64,000 nucleotides of DNA from positions 248,001 through 312,000 of the forward strand of contig JAGEMR010000021.1 in the NCBI GenBank assembly GCA_021030915.1, read 5' to 3'. Under the pieces are notes generated by a model. The model was not told the origin of the DNA. It searched no databases and saw only the letters and a program-made list of their open reading frames with translations. How positions within the stretch are numbered: the stretch's first letter is position 1; each line of letters opens with the position of its first letter. Of the stretch, positions 43,905 through 55,445 are shown one piece after another. Source of the DNA: Astrothelium macrocarpum (Eukaryota; Ascomycota; Dothideomycetes; Trypetheliales; Trypetheliaceae). A program made the position numbers and the translations under genes.

Positions 43905-45009
43905 TTTTTTGATGGGTCCAAGATACACACGATTGATAGTTGTTCCGTACAGATCTCAGATGCGAAAATGTTGGAGTGAGCACTGGACTTAATATGCAAA
44001 CCTGCTGTGAGTCACTAAGGCGACAGTGAATCAACGTTTGCTCGTATCACGCATGAGAACGCAACCAAAGCATAGCATAGCATAGCATAGCCTCAATATT
44101 ACTTGACCCGCTTCCCCATTGCAATCAGCTAAACAAAGGACCTGGCTTGATCTGTCCTCAAAGGAGCCGAACATCAGGAAGAAGCAGACTACCATGAATT
44201 GACTACGAAGCGGCGCGAGTCATTGAGCGAAACAATAGCTGAGCCTCTCAAATCGGAACGATGGCTGAGAATTGTTTCTTGCGGCTCTTGAGCAAAAAGC
44301 GACGTAGCGTCGCTACCGATAAAGTTTGAGCTGATCCAATTGCTCCACAATTTTGGTGTCGCATGGTCTCTCTTTGATGTGAAACATCCTCCATACGACG
44401 CTGCCGTCTCTGGCGTTCAAATGGAGTTCGCATCTCGTCCTCTAAATCTGAAATCGCGGTGGCCTTGCGGCGCGGCACAAGCACATGAGGCAATATTGTA
44501 CCTACATACCACAGTCGAGCCTCGTGCGGCTACGCCGAGCTTCAGTCCTTTGATACTCCGTACAGCCTAAATGATTCAAAGCATACCCAACCTCCCTCTC
44601 GTCGTATCCAGTGTCTTTTATGACGGAGCCCATTCCCCGCCCCTCTTCCCCACCCTTTCTCCCCGTTGGCTTGAATGCAGAAGCTAGCAATCTGCTTGAT
44701 TCGACGTGCCGATAGCAGGCATTGACTGAATTGCTCTAGCGAGCTCACCCTCTCCGGCCTATCGTCCTACAAGAGGAGCCCAAAGCAGGCTAAGTGGCCT
44801 TCGAGAAGAGAAGGGAGCGCAGCGCTAGTGCAGAGCATTGCGCGCCCACAAATCCTTCGCCGCCTCGTTGCGTCACCCTAAAAAGATTGGAGCATGGCGA
44901 TGAGACCGTAACCCTCTGCAAGGCTGCCTCTGGTAGTCGTCGCCATTGTTTTGCTCCATCAGTACACCGACTACCAATTGGCGACCGAAAGCTCATCCTT
45001 TCGCACAAG
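43905..45009. other. Divergent intergenic region, DUF504 gene / F-box gene
   Basis: 1.1 kb between two start codons on opposite strands. A 5-bp microsatellite is at 44071-44090. Open frames here have no recognisable content; the frame of the F-box gene is open back to 44794 but without ATG. Confidence 0.5.
44071..44090. repeat. Microsatellite CATAG x4
   Basis: Four perfect copies of CATAG, preceded by AAAG, in an intergenic region. Confidence 0.85.
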
Positions 45010-47949
45010 ATGCGCCGCCAGATTCGGCCAAGCGGCACCGTCTTTACCAATAAACCTTCCTTCAGCCCGGTGCCAGATCCGCTATCTCTCATTCGAGCTT
45101 TCGACTCAGAGTCCAATCCAACTCGACCCGTACGGCCCTCTCCCCTCACTGCGTCTACCATCCAGGGGATCCCCTTGGACCTACTTGACCGCCTGCGATC
45201 CTTCCCACTTTTCCAATCCGCACCCGATTCGTTTCTCGCAGCCGTCGCCACCCACCTGCGACCTCAACTCCACCAGGCTCAAGATTACATACTCACGGAG
45301 GGCGATGATGCGAAGGCTATGTACTGGGTGGTGCGGGGAAGTGTTAGGGTCACGTCTCGAGATGGCGAGAGTACCTATGCGGAGCTCAAGCCGGGAGCTT
45401 TTTTCGGCGAGATTGGAGTGCTCATGGACATGCCTCGAACCGCCACTATCATCGCACAAATGAAGTCACTGGTGGTGAAGCTGAACAAGGAAGATCTCCA
45501 AAAGGTCTTGCCCAGGTATCCAGACATTGAGCAAGCCATACGAGATGAGGCAAAGGAGCGACTCGCCATTCTGGAAAGAAAGAAAAGGGAAAGCGGCATC
45601 CGCCCGGCGACCGGAGCAACAAAAACGGGTCAAACAAGCAGCAAGCGAACTCGTGACAGAATGGCCGGTGATGTGGAAATGGGCGATGCGGGTATTTTGA
45701 GGGATGGCGAAATCGTTAGCAATAAACGAAGGAAATCGCCCAGCCCAGGGTTGGCCGAGGCGGCAGCAACCAGCGTTTTTGGCAGTGGGACACGCACGGT
45801 TCGGCAGATACTGAAGGAATTACCGCTCTTTTCTGGTCTGCCAGCGGGTGATTTGCATTTCCTTGGTTTGAACGTCCAACCCAGGACGTACCCACCATTC
45901 ACCGACATCATTGAACAGGATTCACACGGACGGGATGTATTTTTCATCGTTAGTGGAGAAGTTGAAGTAATAGCAGATCGCGGACTGATGGACAGTGGGA
46001 TATTCTCCCCAAAATCCGACAATGGTCAAGAAAGAATGAACAGAAGACAGCAGCGAGTTGTCGCTCGATTGAAGACGGGGCAGTATTTTGGGGAGGTGAC
46101 GAGCTTGGCATTGGCACCGCGAAGAACGGCGACGGTTCGATCCGTTGCGTCAGTCGAATGCTTGATGATTAGTGGGGATGTATTGACGGAATTATGGGAG
46201 CGATTCCCGGCACATCTGCGTAGGGAGTTTGAGCTCGAGGCAAGATCTCGATTGAAAGCTTCTGATGATCTCGATATCCACATGGCGGATGTGTTGGATG
46301 GTACACCGTCCATTAACGAGCTCGAAATCGCGGATGCAGGATCGAGAACACCAAAGAGGCCATCTGCCCCTACAATTACATTGTCCGAAAACATAATAGA
46401 GACTAGGGCCAAAGAGGAGAAGCCAGTGATAGAGCCATTTGATCCAGATCCCTTTCTGAATGCTGACTTGGACAACATTCGTTCAAAGTCACGTCGTAGC
46501 TCAATCGCCCCTCCTACGCCAACAACTGATGGCAACCAGACGGCAGGAAATGAGGCCCAGGCGAAGCAGACCATCGTACCAGGTTCGACAATGGCCATGC
46601 CTTCATCGCCGTTGAAGCCTCGCATGAAACATACTCCTAGCGCGTCGCCAGATCACGAATTCCCCAAGCGACCAAAGACCCTTTCCAGACGGCCGAGTCG
46701 TTTTACCAAAGGAGCCCTCCCAGATACAATACTGGTACATATTTTCCAACACTTGGATGTTTACGAGCTCATGTGTCTTCGACTCGTCTCCTCTCATTGG
46801 CTCAAAGTGCTTTCCAATTCCTCGGACATTCTTCACCACCTCGACCTTACCAAATATAATCGCTTCGTCACTGATCAGACCCTTGCCCGAGCCATATGCC
46901 CGTTTGTTGGGCAACGTCCGCGTTATGTGGATATAAGCAACTGCTTCCATGTTACTGACGAAGGTTTCAGTGTCCTGGCATCGACATGTGGCACGAACGT
47001 ACGGTGTTGGAAGATGAAAAGCGTCTGGGATATTACAGGTCAAGCTGTTCTTGAGCTTGTCAATAAAGCACGCGACTTGGAAGAGATTGACCTCAGCAAC
47101 TGTCGCAAAGTTGGCGATAATCTCCTCGCCCGAGTTGTTGGCTGGGTCGTGCCGGAAATGCCACAACAACTGCAACACCAGATGAATGGTCGTCCGCGAA
47201 CTCAACGCGGACAGCAAAACCATGTTCAACCGCAACAGATACCGCCAGGCACCGTGGTGGGATGTCCGCGCTTGACGAAGATTACCCTTTCGTATTGTAA
47301 GCACATCACAGATCGGTCGATGGCACATTTGGCCGTTCATGCAGCATCAAGGCTCGAGGAGATTGATTTGACCCGATGCACGACGATCACAGACCAGGGC
47401 TTCCAACACTGGAGCGTGTATCCCTTTCCGCGTTTACACAAGCTGTGCCTGGCTGACTGCACGTACTTGAGTGACCAAGCTATCATTTCCCTGACTAATG
47501 CGGCACGGGGGCTAAGAGAACTTGATCTTGTTAGTCCTACTCCCTTGCCCCCTGATCCCCACATTCATTTATGAAAACACTGACAGTGAGACTCTCTATA
47601 GTCTTTTTGTTGCGCTCTTTCCGACACCGCTACTGAAGTCCTCTCTCTTGGTTGTCCCAATCTTACTCACCTTAATCTTGCCTTCTGCGGCAGTGCGGTG
47701 TCAGACGGCGCACTCCGCTGCATCGGCCTGCACCTGCTTGAGTTGCGCGCACTGTCTGTTCGCGGCTGCGTGCGTGTTACGGGTGCCGGCGTTGAGGCTG
47801 TCATCGACGGGTGCACTGAGCTAGAGGCGTTTGACGTGAGTCAATGTAAGAATCTGATACGGTGGCTGGAGGCAGGTGGAGTCGAGCGGAGGGGAAGGGG
47901 AATTCGGTTTGAGACAGTTGCGGATGGGCAGTGGAGGGTGCACCGATGA
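45010..47949 (+). CDS. Cyclic-nucleotide-binding, F-box and leucine-rich-repeat fusion protein
   Basis: Exons 45010..47529 and 47602..47949; 72-bp intron (GTTAGT...CTATAG, phase 0) gives 955 residues. Two cyclic-nucleotide-binding folds come first: residues about 45-165 (FPLFQSAPDSFLAAVA, GSVRVTSRDG, LKPGAFFGEIGVLMDMPRTAT) and about 270-415 (LPLFSGLPAGDLHFLG, FFIVSGEVEVI, YFGEVTSLALAPRRTATVR). Then an F-box near 575-610 (LPDTILVHIFQHLDVYELMC, with SSHWLKVLS) and at least six LRRs (ITDRSMAHLAVHAASRLEEI, YLSDQAIISL, across the junction LRELDLSFCCALSDTATEVL). The plan is a cNMP sensor on an SCF substrate receptor. The start is the ATG at 45010. Both FGE-x(5-9)-P/A-RTAT cassettes look intact, but nucleotide binding is not shown. 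Confidence 0.92.
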
Positions 47950-48327
47950 TGATGATGGTGGGCGGCTCTTTTGTGATGAATCTACGGTTTCATGTTTTGG
48001 TTCTTGGTCCGGTCAAGATTTCTTGTCGTTCGTTCTGCATTTGCAGGAGTACTTGTCCATCTTCTACATGTTGATCGCAAGATACCAGGCTCACCTTCGT
48101 TGGAATGGCGATGCATAGCGCGGCGTTTCCGAGACATTGACTAAACGATGAATGAACGGGCTACAATAAACTGTACGAAGCGCCTATTTCTATAGTAACC
48201 CGAGTCCTCAGCTGAGACTACCCATGTCTATGTCCATCGTTTCTATCGTTTCTGTCATTTCTAGCGTCCCTATACATTCATATTTGCTTCGTTTACCAAA
48301 GTAAACCGGTACCTTGGCTTTCCCTCC
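47950..48327. other. Convergent 3' region between F-box gene and alcohol dehydrogenase
   Basis: 378 bp; no coding signal. Imperfect TTTCTATCGTTTCTGTCATTTCT-like pyrimidine repeats around 48239-48262. Confidence 0.45.
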
Positions 48328-49435
48328 TCAAAATCTTACTATTGCCTGATTGGCTTCTTTTAATAGACGCTCTTGCACCCAGGGCTTGATCTTCTTCTCC
48401 GCTGCCAGCGTCAACATATCTTCAATCTCCTTTGGGTTTCCCATGGAGGAACCCCCGATCTTTGCACCCTTAGCAATCAATGCAAACGCACTGAAGCCCG
48501 GAATGTGGTCTTCAGGCGCACCCATTTGAATGAATTGACCCCGCGTTCGGAGGAGCTGGAGGTAGTTCTGCAAAGGCATCTTTGGGCTTGAGACGGTGGA
48601 GACGAGGATGTCCAGACTTCTGGCATGCTTCTCATTCCAGTCCTTATCTTCGCCTGTAGCAATGTATTCATCTGCGCCCATCTTCTTGGCATCATCTTTT
48701 TTGGCATTGGTACGCGAAATGGCAACGACTTTGTCGCAGCCTAAGGCTTTCGCCCAGAGTAGTCCGAAATGGGCCCAAGCCACCCACACCGATGATGCCT
48801 ACGCATTTGCCAGGACCAGCGCCATTATGGATGAGGGGTGCAAAGGTAGTGATGCCTCCACACAGCATCGGTGCTGCGTCAGCGCTAGTAATGGCGTCTG
48901 GTATGGGAATCACATAATGGCTTGGACCTCGCCAGTAATTGGCATAGCCTCCATACGTCTTTCCCAAGTCTTCGCCGGTCTTTGGATTTATGTACTTGGC
49001 ATTGTAGGTGGGCACCACATGTGGACAGTATGGCTCAAGTCCCGAACTACACTCCTCACAGTCGGGCGTCAGGCAGGACGATGATTGAGCCCCAACTCCG
49101 ACGCGGTCGCCGACTTTAATGCCCTTTTCCGCCTTGGAGCCGACGCGCACGGCGTGGCCGACGATTTCGTGGCCAACGCAGCACGGGTAGAGCGTTGGAC
49201 CCCAGCCAGAACGGAGCTAGGTTTTGTATCTCATTAGTCGACGCTCATGCACGCTCGGAACCAAAGCAAAACTTACAGTGTGTAAGTCAGTACCGCAAAT
49301 ACCACAATGGGTGATGCGGATTTCGACGTCGGTCTCTTCCCATTTTTTAGGTTCATACTCTTGCCAAACCATGTTGCCTTTTACGGAGGAAGGGTCAAGG
49401 CCCAACCACCCTTCGTACTTTGGAGTAGGAGCCAT
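48328..49435 (-). CDS. Zinc-dependent NADP(H) alcohol dehydrogenase (cinnamyl-ADH type), carries one frameshift
   Basis: Exons 49277..49435 and 48328..49216; 60-bp intron (GTAAGT...CCTAG, phase 0). Medium-chain dehydrogenase/reductase: catalytic zinc motif HCGICGTD, GHEIVGHAV, and the structural zinc lobe with four Cys in CLTPDCEECSSGLEPYC. In the nucleotide-binding motif the frame reads GVGGLG and then must shift: the run GGGCCC at about 48771-48776 has one base more than needed for HFGLLWAKALGCDKVV, which is fully open in the next frame to the stop at 48328. Without the extra base the protein has 348 residues, normal for the family, with no other lesion. As it stands the frame would be cut at about residue 235. 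Either a very young pseudogene or a one-base sequence error. Confidence 0.88.
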
Positions 49436-50032
49436 GTTACCCAAAATCGGAAATAAGAACGAGTAAAGTCAAAGGAACTGATAGAAGAAATTTTGAAACG
49501 AAACTTTTAAAAAAAAATTTCCATTACGTATATCCTAGACTGAGCTGTGTTGCTGGAGGAGCGAAAAGCCTAACACTACTTATCACCGTATCACCAAGAT
49601 CCATGAGTTTCAAAGGGCCAGCGTTTCAAGCTGAACAAACAGCAATCACAGTGTGCGCTGCATAGCTATTTTGTCGGTCGGAATGCAAGGAGATCTGCCT
49701 GGAAGGCAAGTCGCGCTATTGCCCGAGGCTCTTTCTGACTCTTGCCTACCTTAGAGGTTGCTAGCTCAGCCATCACCGATGCCGCCGCCCACTGACGTCA
49801 TTCTGGATGGATGAAGTGAGTGATGTGGGCACAGCCGGATTCAGAGGGATGCGTGTTGGACAGGGTGACTGACGCCGCCAGCAGCGACAGACCAGTGAAT
49901 GCGCAGAAAGACACAGTGGCGCCAAGCCGCAATAAGCGGTGCGACAGCACACCAAGAAATGCTACTTGACCTGCTTCCTGTTCTGTATCTCGTCATTGTA
50001 CCATCTATCCCGGTCTTGTTCATCCCGCCAGT
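49436..50032. other. Divergent promoter region, alcohol dehydrogenase / glycine-zipper gene
   Basis: 597 bp between two start codons on opposite strands, no gene seen. A homopolymer A tract is at about 49507-49516. Confidence 0.5.
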
Positions 50033-51230
50033 ATGGCTGCCGCTTTTGCTGTACGATCGCTTGCCTGCTCTTCTCCATCCCCTCCCTGACGCTCTCTCTA
50101 AGCCCTTTGCATTGACCCGGACTCTAGGAACTCGGTTTTACCGCCTTCAACAAACTCTCCGACCGTTATCACGACCGAGTCTACGACAAGGCCGGTGCCC
50201 TCCCTCGCAGACTTGTCAGGAGAAAGAAACCCACTAGCGCTGGTCGCCGCCGCTCTTCATCTCAGCCTACTCGTCGAGAATCCATCTACGAATACGAAGA
50301 AGACGGCCCTGGTCGGCCACGAGCGTTGACCAAAGAAGACTGGGAGGTAGAAGAAGACCGACTTGAGCCCGGTCGTAATCGTGGGCTTGACGCAGGTCGA
50401 AACATGTCTGAACCGCAGTATGCCCGTAATAGCAGCACCGATGCTGGCTACGATCAGCGCGGTCCTCCTGCCTACGACAATTACAATGTCCCACCTCAAG
50501 CAGCACGAGGTGTCCAGGACGTACGTGTCCTTTTTTTTTTTGTTTCCCTCCCTGGCACATGTATCCCTCCCTGCAATATATCGTTCAATCTAATTCTCAT
50601 CTGGTCCAATTCGCTTATGTTTTTCAGGAATATGCCCGTGGTTATCAGGGCGACATGCGCAATTATGACCCTGCGGTAGCTGCCGCTGCTGGCGGCGCTG
50701 CCGCCTACGCTGGTAACTATGCTACTGATGGCGGTCGCCGCTCGTACGACGACTATTATCGCCGCGGTTCGGACGAATACTCCTACTCGAACCCCGATCG
50801 GCGGGATCCATATGATCGGCGCTACGATGACCCCAAGACTTCGCCGCAACGTCGCGACGCATCGCGCGGCCGGCGTGAGCGCAAGTCGAAGCGTGATGGC
50901 GGGGGTGAGCGGTCACGACCGCGGAGCCAGAGCGCGTTTCGACGCGTCATGGACGACAATTTCGATACATCGGAGAATGGTGCTGTGGCAGGTTTAGCAG
51001 GAGCGCTGGTGGGTGGGCTAGCAGGAAAGAAGTTTGGGGACGACAGCATGTTGGCGACCCTAGTAGGGGCTGCTGTTGGGGGGATCGGAGCTAATGCGTT
51101 GGAATATCAGTGGAAGAAGCGGCATGACTCGAAAGAAGGAGTTAGCAAGAAGAAGGAAGGGTATGGACAGGCGTATGGAGGTGGCTACGACGATGAGAAA
51201 TACGATAGAAGGCGCAGACGAAGCCGATGA
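50033..51230 (+). CDS. Glycine-zipper membrane-associated protein
   Basis: Exons 50033..50050 (only six codons, MAAAFA), 50128..50520 and 50628..51230; introns of 77 and 107 bp, phase 0, give 337 residues. The middle is basic, acidic and Tyr/Gly-rich, predicted disordered (SIYEYEEDGPGRP, YDDYYRRGSDEYSYSNPDRR). Near residues 255-305 lies a glycine zipper, AVAGLAGALVGGLAGKKFG and TLVGAAVGGIGANALEY, two close-packed helices that insert in membranes, then a basic tail ending RRRRRSR. The short first exon is supported by a good donor GTACGA, CTAAG branch and CTCTAG acceptor. Function unknown. Confidence 0.82.
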
Positions 51231-51620
51231 ATATAGGCGGGTCGATCTAAAGGAAACCAGTGCACGACTTGAAGAGTTGTCTCATTTATTGACGTGGTAA
51301 AGAGTTTTGGCGCAAAGTCTCTCTTATTTCTCATTTATTGATCAGGGTGCCAGGCTCTTCTTGAGAATTTGTCCTCTATCAAATCTGACCATGATTGAAA
51401 CGAGTTTCGTAGCATTTGTCAAGGATGGAGCACTTGATTCATGCATTTGGATCTATTCATGATTTTGCGTTGTTAAGGAGTATCTTATTCTATTAAATTT
51501 ATCTAGATCAATGACAGGTTTCTAAAGTCTCATCTATGCTCTATCATCATCACATGGTGTAAAAGCCGATCCAGAATGCTCCATGGCGCCTCTGAGATGA
51601 GAAGACAGTTTCTCTGTCAC
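51231..51620. other. Intergenic, 3' of glycine-zipper gene
   Basis: 390 bp, AT-rich, no coding signal. Confidence 0.45.
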
Positions 51621-51944
51621 TCATCCTACTTGGGAGCTCCAACGACGGACCCAGATTTGTGCCACTTCGCGCTGACGAGGTACGCTCTTAATGATAAGCT
51701 CTGTCCATTTTTTCCAAACATTTATGCAAGAGTCCCAACGCATATAATCGATTGGAAAAATGTTTACACGACTGCAATACGAATCTTGTAGTCGCCATTC
51801 ATACCAAGACTCAATGATCGGCGTGAATAACACAGAGCGCCCAGCTTCTCCACCGGGGGCTGTTTTTAACTCAATTGTCCCCTGTTTCGAGATAGCTTTC
51901 CTCTCACGTTCCGTGGCTTTTATAATGTGTCCTCTTAGTACCAT
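51621..51944 (-). CDS. Hypothetical 107-residue protein
   Basis: ATG-started frame (MVLRGHIIKATERERKAIS) with FTPIIESWYEWRLQDSY and DSCINVWKKWTELII. The composition looks protein-like but codon bias is weak and no domain is recognised. Not well supported. Confidence 0.3.
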   Translation of the reverse strand: MVLRGHIIKATERERKAISKQGTIELKTAPGGEAGRSVLFTPIIESWYEWRLQDSYCSRVNIFPIDYMRWDSCINVWKKWTELIIKSVPRQREVAQIWVRRWSSQVG

Positions 51945-52069
51945 ACTTCGTGATCCGCATTGTGTTTAATATGATCAGATTCAAAGGACTTCAAGATGGT
52001 TTGCGGGCATAAACGACACGACTGAGAATGATGTCAGGTCAAGGATAGGAAGCCTTTGAAAAGATTGGG

Positions 52070-53497
52070 TTAGACGTACCATTCATGCCACACATGCGTT
52101 TTCCTGTCTCGCAACGCCTTCCTGATCTGGTTCAGAAACGACTGCACCTCTTCATAGCTCCAACCCAACTGCCTCGTGTATAGCGCCATCACCCAACCTT
52201 CCATCCCTTCCTCCCAATTCAACAAGTTCCATCTTCCCACCTCTTTTAGCTTCGGATCTGAACTCCATGGTCCTACTGGCCACTTGAACTTTTTCTCCAC
52301 GACGTCAACAAAGCCGGCCTCTTGAATGAGAGAAGCCATGTCCTCGCAAATGCGCATTGTCTTACCGAAATTGTCCGAAGCGCTGTAGAAAGCGGCGGTC
52401 CAGCGGTGGAAGATAGATGCAGGGGATAATGGTGACTCATTGCTCGAGGATTGAACAAAGACAGAGCATTCGAGCTGTTCGATGTAGCCACCAGGAGCAA
52501 GATGACTAGATTATGAGATATGTCAGCCATGCCAACTCAACAAGAGATAAGTCGACCTGCATTTCCGCAGCGATAGGAGCGGAGCATGTTGTGTTCGAGC
52601 GCGAGATTGCAGTAGAAACTGAACAAGAAAGGTGCTCACAGACTCATAGCATTGCTTGTACAGCGCCGGCCAATCTGGGATACTGGCCATCAAGACACGA
52701 ATGTGTATCATGTCAAAATGGTCTTTCGGATATGTCCATTCGCTCACGCAATCATCTACCTCAAAATGTACATTTGGAGGCTTGTTATCATCTTGTATTG
52801 GTGAGAGGTCGGTTCCTTAATACTGATCAATCTCCGAGTTTTTTTGATAAAAGGAGCAATATTAGATATTTTAAGATACCTATAACTTCTGCATCGGGAA
52901 ATTTATCACCCACATCACTAACAGAACATGGTTAGATCTCGAAATGGAATCTAGCTGGTGGATGGTTTACATGGCCCATATTCCGGTTCCAGTTCCTATG
53001 TCGATGATACGTTTAGGATTATCAAGTGGAGCGAGGTAAAGTTGATCATCTAAAGTCAGCAGCACTAAGTGATGCCTAGACATCGTCTCTGGGGTTAGAG
53101 CTAGCAAATCTCAAAGCCTAAATACGGACATACACAAGAGCTTCATGGCTATTTGATTTTTCATCGTTGGGTTGCCAGTATTCTCCATCACCTGCGTACT
53201 GTAAGCATCCAGACGGAACAACAAGGCTTGAGACCGACGGTAGGCATGATATCGTCTTCCATTTTCGTAGCGATAATGAGTGATAGTGGACGCCAAGGCT
53301 CGACCTCTCTGGCACTGTTAGCTCGAGCCTGAGCAACACGAAGACTTTTGGGCGCACGAGATCAAGCTCTGGTCGTCTGGCCGTCCTTTGGTGTAATGTT
53401 CATCCTATCCAAGTTATCAAGATTGGAAGATCAGATGTGCAGGTAAAAGTACAATGGGAATATCTCGATCTTCTTCGAATTCCAACATCGGTTTCAT
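52070..53497 (-). CDS. LaeA/TAM-like SAM-dependent methyltransferase, eight exons
   Basis: Minus-strand exons 53453..53497, 53358..53404, 53239..53306, 53136..53191, 52971..53086, 52880..52917, 52644..52815 and 52070..52505 give 325 residues in one frame. Family phrases appear in order: YENGRRYHAYR, GEYWQPNDEK, RIIDIGTGTGIWAI (SAM motif I), DKFPDAEVIGTDLSPIQ with PNVHFEVDDC, EWTYPKDHFDMIHIR, IPDWPALYKQCY, HLAPGGYIEQLE, then VDVVEKKFKWPVGPW and the C-terminal MALYTRQLGWSYEEV. This is the fungal methyltransferase group around LaeA-like proteins, many acting on secondary metabolites. Two acceptors use CAGAG rather than the first CAG, and two donors are GTCNGT, so exact edges of exons 3, 4, 5 and 8 are uncertain. 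Without an intron 53307..53357 a TAA at 53318-53320 would interrupt it. Confidence 0.75.
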
Positions 53498-53896
53498 TTT
53501 TGAGGATTGCTGGCAGCGCCAATTATCTCTCAATCAAATCTGCGTCTCGGTCTTGACGGGACAAACCAGGCACCGAACAATCTGTTCGTGTGGGGTCTTC
53601 GAACAACCGGTGGTCAGTGGCGCTTTTGCGACTAAGGAATGCACGGGCAGTAATCATCACCGCACCACAATTCCGCTTGATCCACCACTCTTCTATGCCA
53701 CTAAAGATTTTGAAAGAGATGATGGAGAGAACGACATGTTATTTTGGAGGTGAAGAACAAGAGGATTCATACTACCAAGGAGGATTGTGGAAGTGATTAG
53801 GGCTAGTTGACCCCGGAAGGATTTACACGTGAAAGTTCCAAACCACGGATATAATCCCCTACCAGAACAGCTTAACGGGTAGCTTGCAAGCAACAT

Positions 53897-54244
53897 CTAC
53901 GCGCGGCAACAAGCCGGCTCACCTACCAGTACTCGGTCAACGGTCTGATTATACGAGAGGTTTAGGAGTTGCGTATAAGATTTTCCAAAGGCCACCGTTA
54001 GACCCACCTCGATACAATGACGGTCATAGCGTGTTGGGAGGACCACGGTGAACCTGGTGAACCTGGTGAACCTGGTGTTAAGGAGTATGCCGGCCAGGAG
54101 CTCGGTGCAAAAGTCACCAGCGTATTGGACACGTAAATGCCCGACTCCATAGCCTTGGATCGCATCATCCGAGCACAATTTGCCGCCATATTGGTAGCGA
54201 GACTCCGAGAGGGAGGTTTTGGGTTTCGCGTTGTGTAGAGCCAT
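53897..54244 (-). CDS. Hypothetical 115-residue protein with a 9-bp repeat
   Basis: ATG frame (MALHNAKPKTSLSESRYQYG) with marked preference for C-ending codons, LRVQYAGDFCTELLAGILL, an RFTRFTRFT repeat made by the 9-bp tandem array, and IEVGLTVAFGKSY. The codon use is gene-like, but no domain is recognised and no partner exon was found. Possibly a fragment. Confidence 0.38.
   Translation of the reverse strand: MALHNAKPKTSLSESRYQYGGKLCSDDAIQGYGVGHLRVQYAGDFCTELLAGILLNTRFTRFTRFTVVLPTRYDRHCIEVGLTVAFGKSYTQLLNLSYNQTVDRVLVGEPACCRA
54047..54073. repeat. Tandem repeat GGTGAACCT x3
   Basis: Three perfect 9-bp copies. On the minus strand they encode Arg-Phe-Thr units; on the plus strand Gly-Glu-Pro units, collagen-like, in a 39-codon frame starting at an ATG near 54017. 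Confidence 0.85.
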
Positions 54245-55445
54245 GTTCTACACGATCTTGTAGAATCTGTGCGGTGATTATGCATTTGCCCCGACCCATA
54301 TTGATATGTCGATTTCTGTGACACTCCACGGCTTCGCTCTTCGTTTACTTGTTCCGAACCCTCATTTACATGATTCCGCCGACAATTTCCATTTTGGTCA
54401 GATCCGAACCTTAGGAAGAGCTGCTCTTGCGCTACTGTGGGTGGCGCTGCTGGCTGCACTTATCCTCGCTCCTAATGTTCGGAAGACTCAGCCGATATGC
54501 GAGAACCCAGAACTAACATTATTCCGTCGCGGAATAGTAAGAATGCACGGACAGGGGGCCTCAGTCTTTCTCTCTTTCTAATCGCCGATGGTAAACATTA
54601 CCTTGGACGCTTTATGTGCGATGACCATTCGTGCTCTAGTGGAAATCACCTCAGGCCTTGGGCGCAGCATGGATCGAAAAGGAGCTTATCAGACCATCAT
54701 AAAGTGTGTGCGCATGTGAATTTGCAACTTTGCATGCAGCATCATAGCCGAATAGATGTTAGAATTTACACATGTAGACAAGGTTAAGAAATAGTTGAGC
54801 TCTGTGGACTGCATGCTGCACATTCGGCATTTCGCCAACGTGCTGACTGTTGTCGGTGTGAAAGGCTTACAAGCAAGCGAACATAATCAATTACACAATT
54901 GCACATCTACATTTTCGGGCAGTGGCGGTATCTCCAACAGAGTAGAAATGCCATTGGACCTCGATATCGAATGGTGATTACAGGCGCAGCAAGGGGTTCA
55001 AAATGCGCATTAGTATGTATTGGTGGCAGTCTTTCTTCACCAACGGACTTTCAGCCGGCATTAGAAGCGATTATCTTGGTTACACTACTTCATGCAAGCA
55101 AAGAGCCAATTAATTAAGGTGCCACAGTGCTACAACATTTTTCTCATGAACATTTCTTCTTCCCACGCAATGTTTCTAATCTGCGGCGTTTAGGTCGCAG
55201 ACGCCATCCATCTTTTCGCAAGCCACAAAGAGCCTCCATTGGAAGATGTGAGCAAAATGCGCCAGTCGCTATGTCACACGCATTCCGCCAACACCGTTGA
55301 CTGAGCCACAAAAGCCTCCGTAAAGCATAAACAGCAAAGCAAGCCAGCCCCGAAAAAAAGCCTTTTCTTTTGTACTAGCCAACCATCGAGGAAAGCAAAT
55401 AGAATATTGGCCTGCATCACCTCCCATTGCGCCACCCCATGCGGC
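54245..55445. other. Gene-poor interval 3' of the ABC transporter
   Basis: 1.2 kb without a supported gene. A plus-strand frame 54306-54581 has a hydrophobic stretch but no family match. Confidence 0.45.

Noticed and set aside
46026..47340. Long open frames on the minus strand inside the F-box/LRR gene (199 and 245 codons)
   Set aside because: They are antisense to an intact multi-domain gene, have no domain content and start at odd codons.
53318..53320. TAA inside the LaeA-like methyltransferase as proof of a pseudogene
   Set aside because: A phase-keeping 51-bp intron (53307-53357) with a CTAAC branch removes it and joins two family-like segments.
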